Assembly: GCF_002291145.1 (NCBI RefSeq)
Contig: NZ_NTGE01000009.1
Span: 1-64,000, forward strand
DNA from: Streptomyces sp. SA15
Lineage (GTDB): Bacteria; Actinomycetota; Actinomycetes; Streptomycetales; Streptomycetaceae
Direction of reading: 5' to 3'
DNA: 64,000 nt
The stretch's first letter is position 1. The number at the start of each line of letters is the position of its first letter. This document shows positions 28,351 through 36,453 of this stretch, in pieces. Position numbers and translations under genes: made by a program. A model generated the notes under the pieces. The model saw nothing but the letters and a program-made list of their open reading frames with translations. It made no database searches and was not told where the DNA came from.

Positions 28351-29594
28351 CGGCCGGGCGACCTCAGGTGATCCTCCGCCTCATCCACGCCTGCGCCGGC
28401 CTCCTCGCCGCCCTCTCCCTCGCCATCACCCTCTGGACCGGTCTCGAGGAGCCCGGCATCGCCCTCGCCTTCGGCGTCCTGATCACCGTGGGAGAGCTCA
28501 GCCGGTGGACCGGCGCCCGCGTCCGGGAGGCCGCGCCGCTCGGGGCCGCGGGGGCGCTGTCGTACGCCCTGCTGGGGGAGGACACCGGGCAGGCCACCCA
28601 CCACGGCGGCCTCCAGGTCGTCACCGTCGTCCTCGCCGCCTCCCTCCTCGGATGCGTGCCCTACATCGGGCGGGGGCCGGGTCCGACCCTCGACCATCTC
28701 GCCCGGCGCCTGCTCACCGTCGGATTCGCCGCCGTGTGCTTCCAACCCCTGTACAACCAGGGGATGTTCAGCGGATGGGGCGGCCACGCCTACGCCCTGC
28801 TGCTGCTCGCGCTGCTCGCCCTCACCGCGCTGTGCGACGCCGTGCTGGCCGCCGCGCTGGCGCACGCCCGTACCCGATGGCCCTTCTGTCCGCTGCTGCG
28901 GGAGGAGCTGCGGGCGCTGCTCGGCATCGGGTCCGCCGTGTGCGCGACCGGGGCCGTGATGGCGCTCGCGGTCGCCGTCGTGGGGCTGTGGGCGCTGCCC
29001 GTCTTCTCGCTCCCTCTTCTGCTCACCCAGGTGTCCTTCCGCCGCTACGCCGCCGTGCGGGCCACCTACCGGCAGACCATCGCCTCCCTCGCCCGCGCCA
29101 CCGAGGTCGCCGGATACACCCCGGCCGGGCACGCCCGGCGCGTGGCCGCACTCAGCCAGGCCGTGGGGCGGGACCTGGGACTCACCGAGCCGGAGCTCAC
29201 CGTCCTGGAGTACGCGGCCCTCATGCACGACATCGGGCAGCTGAGCCTGGTCGATCCCGTGCCGGCGGGGGCCACCGCCGGGCTCCCCGTCGACGAGCAG
29301 CGGCGCATCGCCCTGCTCGGCGGTGCCGTCGTCCGGCAGACCGGGGTCGACGCCGCGGTCGCTGTGGTCGTGGAGCGGCAGGCCGACCCCTGCGGGGAGC
29401 AGCCGGTCGCCGCGCGGATCGTACGGGCGGTGAACGCGTACGAGGAGAAGGCGCGGGCCGCCGGGCCCGGCGGGCCCCTGAAGGCGCTGGAGGAACTGCG
29501 CCTGGCGACGGGCGGCGAGTACGCCCCGGAAGTCGTGGAGGCACTGGCCCGGGTGCTCGCAAGAGACTGTCTGACCCTGCCCGCGGTTGGGTAA
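28347..29594 (+). CDS. Membrane HD-domain protein, degenerate GYP partner
   Basis: 415 residues. The organisation mirrors the upstream gene: ~230 residues of membrane helices followed by an HD domain (TPAGHARRVAALSQAVG, LMHDIGQLSL). The expected HHE...GYP stretch is replaced by VVVERQADPCGEQ, so the second half of the metal site is missing. It is probably an inactive or altered paralogue arising by duplication, perhaps a regulatory subunit of its neighbour. ATGA overlap indicates coupled translation. Confidence 0.85.
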   Translation: MTAGRPQVILRLIHACAGLLAALSLAITLWTGLEEPGIALAFGVLITVGELSRWTGARVREAAPLGAAGALSYALLGEDTGQATHHGGLQVVTVVLAASLLGCVPYIGRGPGPTLDHLARRLLTVGFAAVCFQPLYNQGMFSGWGGHAYALLLLALLALTALCDAVLAAALAHARTRWPFCPLLREELRALLGIGSAVCATGAVMALAVAVVGLWALPVFSLPLLLTQVSFRRYAAVRATYRQTIASLARATEVAGYTPAGHARRVAALSQAVGRDLGLTEPELTVLEYAALMHDIGQLSLVDPVPAGATAGLPVDEQRRIALLGGAVVRQTGVDAAVAVVVERQADPCGEQPVAARIVRAVNAYEEKARAAGPGGPLKALEELRLATGGEYAPEVVEALARVLARDCLTLPAVG

Positions 29595-29697
29595 CCCATG
29601 GGTAATGAGCGTCCTTCCAGCCGTACGTGGTTGGATGCGAGAAAGAGGTGTCCGGGGGCACAGCCAGCCCACTGAACGGAACTGGCAGGCGGGAATC

Positions 29698-30678
29698 GTG
29701 AGGATCTTCGGCAAGGGACGGCACCGGCCCTCCGCCACTTGGCGGCAGGCCACAGACCGCGCGTTCACGCTGATCGGCGACGGCCGGTACGAGGACGCGG
29801 GCGCGCTGCTCACGAGGGCCGCCGATCTGGAGCCCTGGCTGTCGGAGTCCTGGTTCAACCTGGCCCTGCTGCACAAGTTCCGGCACGACTGGGAGCAGGC
29901 CCGGGCGGCGGGCCTGCGGGCCGTCGCGCTGCTGGACCGGGAGACCGGGGCGCCCGACTGGTGGAACGTCGGCATCGCGGCCACCGCGCTGCAGGACTGG
30001 CCGCTGGCGCGGCGGGCCTGGCAGGCGTACGGGTTGCGGGTGCCGGGCGGGGCCACCGCTTCGGGTGAACCCGTGGGCATGGACCTCGGCAGTGCGGCCG
30101 TACGGCTGTCCCCTGAGGGGGAGGCCGAGGTGGTGTGGGGGCGGCGGCTCGACCCCGCCCGCATAGAGGTGCTCTCGATCCCCCTGCCGTCCTCAGGGCG
30201 GCGCTGGGGCGAGGTCGTGCTGCACGACGGGGTGCCGCACGGGGAGCGCACCACGGCCGCCGGGCACGCCTATCCGGTGTTCGACGAGATCGAGCTGTGG
30301 GCGCCTTCTCCCGTGCCGACCTGGGTGGTCCTGCTGGAGGCCGCGACCGAGGCCGACCGGGACGCCCTGGAGCAGCTCGCGGCTGACGCCGGGTTCGCCG
30401 CGGAGGACTGGTCGTCGTCCGTGCGGCTGTTGTGCCGGATGTGCTCGGAGTCCCGGATGCCGTCCGACGAGGGCGACGGTGAGCATCTCGATCCGCATGA
30501 TCACAGTGAGCCGGGGCATCCCGGGCCGCTGGGGCATCGGACGGATGGGCAGTTGTGGGTGCCGGAGCGGGAGTGCGGGGTGGCTGCGCCGGCTTCGCTG
30601 GTTCGGGGGTTGTTGGACGGGTGGGTCGCGGACAGTCCGGATTCCCGGGACTGGCGGGACCTGGAAGAGGTCTGCTGA
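29698..30678 (+). CDS. TPR-like protein of unknown function
   Basis: 326 residues. The N-terminal third has tetratricopeptide-like helices (ATDRAFTLIGDGRYEDAGAL, SWFNLALLHKFRHDWEQARAAG, WWNVGIAATALQDWPLARRAW). The rest is a beta-rich segment with CRMCSE and a Cys/His-containing region (DPHDHSEPGHPGPLGH). The GTG at 29698 is the first start giving the repeat domain (VRIFGKGRHRPSATWRQA); the ribosome site is weak. No family can be named with certainty. Confidence 0.72.
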   Translation: MRIFGKGRHRPSATWRQATDRAFTLIGDGRYEDAGALLTRAADLEPWLSESWFNLALLHKFRHDWEQARAAGLRAVALLDRETGAPDWWNVGIAATALQDWPLARRAWQAYGLRVPGGATASGEPVGMDLGSAAVRLSPEGEAEVVWGRRLDPARIEVLSIPLPSSGRRWGEVVLHDGVPHGERTTAAGHAYPVFDEIELWAPSPVPTWVVLLEAATEADRDALEQLAADAGFAAEDWSSSVRLLCRMCSESRMPSDEGDGEHLDPHDHSEPGHPGPLGHRTDGQLWVPERECGVAAPASLVRGLLDGWVADSPDSRDWRDLEEVC

Positions 30679-30750
30679 GGGGCACGCGCGGAGCGCCGTA
30701 CCCTGTATCAGCATCACACCCCCCGTTTTTGAGGAAGGCATACGTCGGTC

Positions 30751-31401
30751 ATGGCGCAGCAGGACACCGATCAGCAGCACGCGGGCGTGCTCCCCGTGGA
30801 CGACGAGGGCTTCGTCATCGACACCGAGGACTGCGAGGAGCGTGAGAACGGCTGGCGGGAGCGCGGCACCTCGCGGCCCATCACGGTCGTCGGGAACCCG
30901 GTACTGCACAAGGAGTGCAGGGACGTCACCGAGTTCGGCGCGGAGCTCGACCAGCTGATCGCGGACATGTTCGCCTCGCAGCGCACCGCCGAGGGCGTGG
31001 GCCTGGCCGCCAACCAGATCGGTGTCGACCTGAAGGTCTTCGTCTACGACTGCCAGGACGACGAGGGCCGGCGGCACGTGGGCGTCGTCTGCAACCCGAG
31101 GCTCGTCGACCTGCCCGCCGACAAGCGCCGGCTGGACGACGCCAACGAGGGCTGTCTGTCCGTGCCGACGGCGTACGCGCCGCTCGCCCGCCCGGACTAC
31201 GCCGAGGTGACCGGGCAGGACGAGAAGGGCAACCCGGTCAAGGTGCGTGGCACCGGTTACTTCGCTCGGTGTTTGCAGCACGAGACCGATCACCTGTACG
31301 GCTACCTCTACATCGACCGGCTCTCCAAGCGCGAACGCAAGGACGCGCTGCGGCAGATGGCCGAGAACGAGCCTCGCTACCCCGTCGTCGCCAACGACTG
31401 A
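30751..31401 (+). CDS. def: Peptide deformylase
   Basis: 216 residues. The three family motifs are intact: [17 protein letters not shown] (metal Cys) and QHETDHLYG (HExxH metal site). It removes the N-formyl group from nascent proteins. The ~35-residue acidic N-terminal extension ([16 protein letters not shown]) is typical of actinobacterial type I enzymes. GAGGAAGG lies 14-20 bases before the ATG. Confidence 0.96.
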   Translation: MAQQDTDQQHAGVLPVDDEGFVIDTEDCEERENGWRERGTSRPITVVGNPVLHKECRDVTEFGAELDQLIADMFASQRTAEGVGLAANQIGVDLKVFVYDCQDDEGRRHVGVVCNPRLVDLPADKRRLDDANEGCLSVPTAYAPLARPDYAEVTGQDEKGNPVKVRGTGYFARCLQHETDHLYGYLYIDRLSKRERKDALRQMAENEPRYPVVAND

Positions 31402-31431
31402 GGTCCCCGTAGCCTCCTGACTTCCTTCCGT

Positions 31432-31472
31432 ACGGCGTCTGTTTCGGAGTCCCCTTCCCGAACAGGCGCCGT
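31432..31472 (+). terminator. def terminator
   Basis: ACGGCGTCTGTTTCGG pairs with CCGAACAGGCGCCGT (one bulge, one G-T pair) 31 bp after the def stop and before the terpene cluster. Confidence 0.72.
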
Positions 31473-31690
31473 TCGTCTGTCTGTCGCACGTCCGATCGTT
31501 TCCGCTCGCCGGGTGATCGAGAATCAGTCGCGCAAGGGGGAGGTCTCGGCACTGTGGGGTAGTGAATGGAGCAAATCCGTTCCCAGACCGGTCAGTTGTA
31601 GTGCTGAATGGAAGTGCGGGGATACGCAACGGCGCACGCCCGGCACAGCGGGAGGCGTGCGGTAACTGGCGGCTGAGAGGGGTTTGTTTC

Positions 31691-32776
31691 GTGCATGTTT
31701 TCCCACACGGCACCACATCGACACCGACGGCGGTCCCGGTCCCGCCATCGCTCTCACTTCCGGTGATCGAGGCAGCGTTTCCCAGGCAACTGCACCCGTA
31801 TTGGCCCAGGCTCCAGGAGAAGACACGCACCTGGTTACTGGAAAAACGGCTCATGCCGGCGGACAAGGTGGAGGAATATGCCGACGGCCTGTGCTACACC
31901 GACCTCATGGCGGGGTACTACATCGGCGCCCCCGACGACGTCCTCCAGGCGATCGCGGACTACAGCGCGTGGTTCTTCGTCTGGGACGACCGCCACGACC
32001 GCGACATCGTGCACGGCCGCCCGGCGGCCTGGCGGCGGCTCAGGTTCCGGTTGCACGCGGCCCTCGACTCCCCCCGGAACCATCTGCACCATGAGGATCC
32101 CCTGGTCGCCGCGTTCGCGGACAGCATGGTGCGGCTGTACTCGTTCCTGCCGCAGACGTGGAACACCCGGTTCGCCCGCCACTTCCACCAGGTGATCGAG
32201 GCATATGACCGAGAATTCCGCAATCGGACCGAGGGAATCGTCCCCACGGTCGAGGAATATCTCGCCCTGCGCCGCCTCACCTTCGCGCACTGGATCTGGA
32301 CCGATCTGCTGGAGCCGAGCGCGGGCTGCGAACTCCCCGACGGCGTTCGGAAACACCCGGCATATCGGCGGGCGGCGCTGCTGAGCCAGGAATTCGCGGC
32401 CTGGTACAACGATCTGTGTTCGCTTCCCAAGGAAATAGCGGGCGACGAGGTGCACAATCTCGGAATCAGCCTCGTCAAACACCACGGGCTGACTCTGGAA
32501 GAGGCGGTCGCGGAGGTCCGGCGGCGCGTCGAGCAATGCATAGAGGAATTCCTCGTCGCCGAACGGGACGCCTTACGTCTCGCCGACGAACTCGAGGACG
32601 GCACGATCCGCGGAAAGGAACTCGGCGCAGCCGTGCGCGCCTGCGTCTGCAATATGCGGAACTGGTTCAGCACCGTCTACTGGTTCCACCACGAGTCCCG
32701 CCGGTACATGGTCGACAGCTGGGACGACCGGTCCACGCCCCCGTACGTCAACAACGAAACGGCAGGTGAGAAATGA
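31691..32776 (+). CDS. cyc1: epi-Isozizaene synthase (sesquiterpene cyclase)
   Basis: 361 residues from the GTG at 31691 (GAGAGGGG upstream), the same length as the Streptomyces coelicolor enzyme. It cyclises farnesyl diphosphate to epi-isozizaene, precursor of albaflavenone. The Mg-binding motifs are D99DRHD and the NSE triad in [17 protein letters not shown] near the C-terminus ([12 protein letters not shown]) is the conserved diphosphate sensor. Codons 49 and 295 are in-frame TTA, predicting bldA dependence. ATGA overlap with the P450 gene. Confidence 0.95.
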   Translation: MHVFPHGTTSTPTAVPVPPSLSLPVIEAAFPRQLHPYWPRLQEKTRTWLLEKRLMPADKVEEYADGLCYTDLMAGYYIGAPDDVLQAIADYSAWFFVWDDRHDRDIVHGRPAAWRRLRFRLHAALDSPRNHLHHEDPLVAAFADSMVRLYSFLPQTWNTRFARHFHQVIEAYDREFRNRTEGIVPTVEEYLALRRLTFAHWIWTDLLEPSAGCELPDGVRKHPAYRRAALLSQEFAAWYNDLCSLPKEIAGDEVHNLGISLVKHHGLTLEEAVAEVRRRVEQCIEEFLVAERDALRLADELEDGTIRGKELGAAVRACVCNMRNWFSTVYWFHHESRRYMVDSWDDRSTPPYVNNETAGEK

Positions 32777-34149
32777 CCGTCGAGTCTGTGAACCCCGAAG
32801 CCCAGGAGTCCCTGGCGTCGAAGCTGCGTGAGCCGCCCTTCGCGGGCGGGGGCGTCCCCGTCCTCGGCCACGGCTGGAAGCTGGTCCGCGACCCGCTCGC
32901 CTTCATGGCCCAGCTGCGTGACCACGGCGACGTCGTACGCCTGAAGCTCGGCCCCAAGACGGTGTACGCCGTCACCACGCCGGCCCTCACCGGAGCCATC
33001 GCGCTGAGCAACGACTACATCATCGCCGGCCCGCTGTGGGAGTCGCTGGAGGGCCTGCTCGGCAAGGAAGGCGTGGCCACCGCCAACGGCCCGCTCCACC
33101 GCCGCCAGCGGCGCACCATCCAGCCCGCCTTCCGGCTCGACGCCATCCCCGCGTACGGCCCGATCATGGAGGAGGAGGCGCACGCGCTGACCGAGCGCTG
33201 GAAGCCCGGCGAGACGATCGACTGCACCTCCGAGTCCTTCCGTGTCGCTGTGCGCATCGCGGCCCGCTGTCTGCTGCGTGGCGACTTCATGGACGAGCGG
33301 GCCGAGCGGCTGTGCGTCGCGCTCGCCACCGTCTTCCGGGGCATGTACCGGCGGATGGTGATACCCGCCGGGCCGCTCTACCGGCTGCCGCTGCCGCCCA
33401 ATCGGCAATTCAATCGGGCGCTGGCTGATCTGCATCTCCTCGTCGACGAGATCGTCGCCGAGCGGAGGGCATCTGGTCAAAAGCCGGACGATTTGCTGAC
33501 GGCGTTGCTGGAGGCGCGGGACGATAACGGCGACCCCATCGGGGAACAGGAGATCCACGACCAGGTCGTCGCCATCCTCACCCCGGGCAGCGAAACTGTC
33601 GCGTCCACGATCATGTGGCTGCTCCAGGTCCTCGCGGAACACCCGGAACACGGGGACAAGGTGCGCGCGGAAGTCGAATCCGTCACCGGCGGCCGCCCGG
33701 TCGCATTCGAGGACGTCCGCAAGCTCAGGCACACGAACAATGTCGTCGTCGAGGCCATGCGTTTGCGACCCGCGGTATGGATTTTGACGCGACGGGCGGT
33801 GCGGGACACGGAACTCGGTGGATACCGCATCCCGGCCGGAGCCGACATCGTGTACAGCCCGTACGCGATCCAGCGCGATCCGCGTTCGTATGCGGACAAC
33901 CTGGAGTTCGACCCCGACCGCTGGCTTCCGGACCGGGTCAAGGACGTGCCGAAACACGCCATGAGCCCGTTCAGCACGGGCAATCGCAAGTGCCCGAGCG
34001 ACCACTTCTCGATGGCTCAGCTGACGCTCATCACGGCGGCGCTGTCGACCAGGTACCGCTTCGAGCAGGTGGCCGGGTCCAACGACGGGACCCGGGTGGG
34101 CATCACGCTGCGCCCGCACCGGCTGCTGCTGAAGCCCGTGCCGAGGTGA
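32773..34149 (+). CDS. cyp170A1: Cytochrome P450 CYP170A1-type albaflavenone monooxygenase
   Basis: 458 residues. Heme ligand Cys407 in [14 protein letters not shown], ExxR at 327-330 (EAMR), I-helix [11 protein letters not shown]. The enzyme oxidises epi-isozizaene in two steps via albaflavenol to albaflavenone. DDNGD at 250-254 and DTE at 345-347 match the motifs described for a second, terpene-synthase-like active site in the S. coelicolor homologue. Translationally coupled to the cyclase. A ferredoxin gene is not adjacent, so redox partners come from elsewhere. Confidence 0.94.
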   Translation: MTVESVNPEAQESLASKLREPPFAGGGVPVLGHGWKLVRDPLAFMAQLRDHGDVVRLKLGPKTVYAVTTPALTGAIALSNDYIIAGPLWESLEGLLGKEGVATANGPLHRRQRRTIQPAFRLDAIPAYGPIMEEEAHALTERWKPGETIDCTSESFRVAVRIAARCLLRGDFMDERAERLCVALATVFRGMYRRMVIPAGPLYRLPLPPNRQFNRALADLHLLVDEIVAERRASGQKPDDLLTALLEARDDNGDPIGEQEIHDQVVAILTPGSETVASTIMWLLQVLAEHPEHGDKVRAEVESVTGGRPVAFEDVRKLRHTNNVVVEAMRLRPAVWILTRRAVRDTELGGYRIPAGADIVYSPYAIQRDPRSYADNLEFDPDRWLPDRVKDVPKHAMSPFSTGNRKCPSDHFSMAQLTLITAALSTRYRFEQVAGSNDGTRVGITLRPHRLLLKPVPR

Positions 34150-34153
34150 CGGG

Positions 34154-35140
34154 TCAGGCGGCGTCACCGGCTTCGGCTCCGGCCTCGGGGCCCCGGAAGG
34201 TGCGCCGGTAGGCGTTCGGGGTGGTCCCCACCGCCCGGACGAACTGGTGGCGCAGCGCGGCCGCGTTCCCGAACCCCGTTCGACCGGCGATCGCGTCCAC
34301 CGTCTCGTCCGTCGCCTCCAGCAACCGCTGGGCCAGCAGCACGCGTTGGCGCAGGATCCAGCGGTAGGGAGTCGTTCCTGTCTCCTGCTGGAAGCGACGG
34401 GCGAAGGTGCGCGGGGACATGTGCGCGAGGTCGGCGAGCTGCTCGACGGTGACCTCCTCGTCGAGGTGCTGGTCCATCCACACCAGCACCTCGCCGACCG
34501 TGTCGCACTGGGACCGCGGCAGCGGGCGCTCGATGTACTGGGCCTGCCCGCCGTCACGGTGCGGCGGCACCACCATCCGCCGGGCGATCTTGTTGGCGAT
34601 CTCCGGCCCCTGTTCCTTGCGCACGATGTGCAGACAGGCGTCGATGCCGGCGGCGGTGCCGGCCGAGGTGATCACCGGGTCCTCGTCGACGTACAGCACG
34701 TCGGGCTCGATGATCGCCTTCGGATAGCGCCGGGCCAGCTCCTCCGCCTGCCGCCAGTGCACACTGCACCGCCGCCCGTCGAGCAGCCCGGCGGCACCGA
34801 TCGCGAACACGCCGGAACAGACGCTGAGCACCCGGGCGCCCCGGTCCACGGCCCGGACCAGGGCGTCGAGCAGCTCCGGCGGATACTCCCGGCTGACGTA
34901 GTCGCTCCCGGCCGGCACGGCGATCAGATCGGCCTCGTCCAGCCGGTCCAGGCCGTACGGCGTGGAGACCGTGAGGCCGCCGACATGTGTGCGGAGCGAG
35001 GGGCCCTCCGCCGAGACGACCGCGAAGTCGTACACCGGCAGGCCCTCGTCGCGGCGGTCGATGCCGAAGACCTCGCAGACGACGCCGAGTTCGAAGGGAT
35101 GCACGCCGTCGAGCAGGACGGCGGCCACGTTGTGCAGCAT
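34154..35140 (-). CDS. nrdS: GlxA/AraC-family regulator (NrdS-like)
   Basis: 328 residues. N-terminal DJ-1/PfpI-like domain (~1-180, LSVCSGVFAIGAAGLLDG with a nucleophile-elbow-like Cys), C-terminal AraC double helix-turn-helix (~215-315, MSPRTFARRFQQETGTTP, GFGNAAALRHQF). In Streptomyces coelicolor the class Ia RNR operon is nrdABS, its last gene encoding an AraC-like protein; position and strand here agree, hence the symbol. The 247-bp gap to nrdB leaves room for its own promoter. The effector is unknown. Confidence 0.85.
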   Translation of the reverse strand: MLHNVAAVLLDGVHPFELGVVCEVFGIDRRDEGLPVYDFAVVSAEGPSLRTHVGGLTVSTPYGLDRLDEADLIAVPAGSDYVSREYPPELLDALVRAVDRGARVLSVCSGVFAIGAAGLLDGRRCSVHWRQAEELARRYPKAIIEPDVLYVDEDPVITSAGTAAGIDACLHIVRKEQGPEIANKIARRMVVPPHRDGGQAQYIERPLPRSQCDTVGEVLVWMDQHLDEEVTVEQLADLAHMSPRTFARRFQQETGTTPYRWILRQRVLLAQRLLEATDETVDAIAGRTGFGNAAALRHQFVRAVGTTPNAYRRTFRGPEAGAEAGDAA

Positions 35141-35232
35141 GCCGCCAGTGTGCCTCGGATCTGGCAGTAAATCGAGGGTCTACGGCAGTCCTGCCACTGT
35201 CGGTAAGGAGTGTCCGGCGCGAGAGTGGTGTC

Positions 35233-35475
35233 ATGACTACCGCACAGACACAAGGACTGATCGGAATGCTCACCGTCCTCGGGATCCTCGTCCTCCTGGT
35301 CCTCCCGTCAGTGATCGGCATCCTGCGCGACCGGCGCATCGACCGTCAGATCAGGGAGGCCCAGGAGGCCCGCGAGGCCCACGAGAATCAGAAGTCCTCG
35401 TCCAGGTCCACGGTGCCCTCCACCGCGACCTGGTACGCCGACGGACGCCGCTCGAAGAAGTTGGTCAGCTCCTGA
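35233..35475 (+). CDS. Small membrane protein overlapping nrdB antisense
   Basis: 80 residues: a hydrophobic helix (IGMLTVLGILVLLVLPSVIGIL), then a charged helix (RDRRIDRQIREAQEAREAHEN). The last 88 bp overlap the 3' end of nrdB on the opposite strand, and that part (SSRSTVPSTATWYADGRRSK) looks unlike a conserved protein. GAGAG lies nine or so bases before the ATG. The helix-plus-coil part is coding-like; the exact end may have drifted by loss of an earlier stop. Function unknown. Confidence 0.5.
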   Translation: MTTAQTQGLIGMLTVLGILVLLVLPSVIGILRDRRIDRQIREAQEAREAHENQKSSSRSTVPSTATWYADGRRSKKLVSS

Positions 35476-36398
35476 ACGCCCTGGAGCTCCATGAAGGAGA
35501 AGGGGTTCTCGGAGCCGTACACCGGAGCGAAGCCGAGGCGCGTCAGGCGCTGGTCGGCCACGCACTCCAGGTACTGCCGCATCGAGTCGGTGTTCATGCC
35601 CGGGAGGCCGTCACCGCACAGGTCGCGCGCGAACTGCAGCTCGGCCTCGACGGCCTCCCGCAGCATGTCGGTGACCTGCTGCTCGAGCCGGTCGTCGAAC
35701 AGCTCCGGCTCCTCCTTGCGGACGGTGTCCACGACGTCGAAGGCGAAGCTCATGTGCATGGTCTCGTCGCGGAACACCCAGTTGGTGCCGGTAGCGAGGC
35801 CGTGCAGCAGACCCCGGCTGCGGAACCAGTAGACGTAGGCGAAGGCGCCGTAGAAGAACAGCCCCTCGATGCACGCGGCGAAGCAGATGAGGTTGAGCAG
35901 GAAGCGGCGGCGGTCCGCCTTCGTCTCCAGACGGTCCAGCTTCTCGACCTCGTTGATCCACTTGAAGCAGAACTCGGCCTTCTCGCGGATGGAGGGGATG
36001 TTCTCGACGGCGTCGAAGGCCGCGGACCTGTCCTCCGGGTCGGGCAGGTAGGTGTCCAGGAGCGTCAAGTAGAACTGGACGTGGACTGCCTCCTCGAAGA
36101 GCTGCCGGCTCAGGTACAGCCGTGCCTCGGGAGAGTTGATGTGCTTGTACAGCGTCAGCACCAGGTTGTTCGCGACGATCGAGTCGCCCGTCGCGAAGAA
36201 GGCGACCAGGCGGCCGATGAGGTGCTGCTCACCATGTGACAGTTTCGCGAGATCCGACACATCGGAGTGGAGGTCGACCTCCTCCACCGTCCAGGTGTTC
36301 TTGATGGCGTCCCGGTAGCGCTCGTAGAAGTCGGGGTAGCGCATGGGGCGCAGAGTCAGCTCGAAGCCCGGGTCGAGCAGGTTCGTGTTACGCATCAT
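35388..36398 (-). CDS. nrdB: Class Ia ribonucleotide reductase small subunit
   Basis: 336 residues. Diiron ligands are visible in EEAVHVQFY, CIEGLFFYG and RDETMHMSF. It houses the radical cofactor for NrdA, with oxygen needed for activation. Three start codons stand in tandem (GTG 36401, ATG 36398, ATG 36395); ATG 36398 is preferred, because a hairpin between it and the GGAGG at 36421-36425 leaves seven unpaired spacer bases. Lies 55 bp after nrdA in the same operon. Its 3' end overlaps a small opposite-strand gene. Confidence 0.95.
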   Translation of the reverse strand: MMRNTNLLDPGFELTLRPMRYPDFYERYRDAIKNTWTVEEVDLHSDVSDLAKLSHGEQHLIGRLVAFFATGDSIVANNLVLTLYKHINSPEARLYLSRQLFEEAVHVQFYLTLLDTYLPDPEDRSAAFDAVENIPSIREKAEFCFKWINEVEKLDRLETKADRRRFLLNLICFAACIEGLFFYGAFAYVYWFRSRGLLHGLATGTNWVFRDETMHMSFAFDVVDTVRKEEPELFDDRLEQQVTDMLREAVEAELQFARDLCGDGLPGMNTDSMRQYLECVADQRLTRLGFAPVYGSENPFSFMELQGVQELTNFFERRPSAYQVAVEGTVDLDEDF

Positions 36399-36404
36399 CA
36401 CTGT

Positions 36405-36425
36405 CGGCGCGAAGCGCCGTCCTCC
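36405..36425 (-). promoter_or_regulatory. Shine-Dalgarno plus hairpin before nrdB
   Basis: On the minus strand GGAGG (36425-36421) is followed by A and the perfect hairpin CGGCGC-TTC-GCGCCG (36419-36405) before GTGATGATG. Unfolded, the spacing to any of the three starts is about 19-25 bases, too long; with the hairpin folded it becomes normal. Confidence 0.6.
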
Positions 36426-36453
36426 AGGGTGGTGGTCGGGTGGCGGGTGGGAA

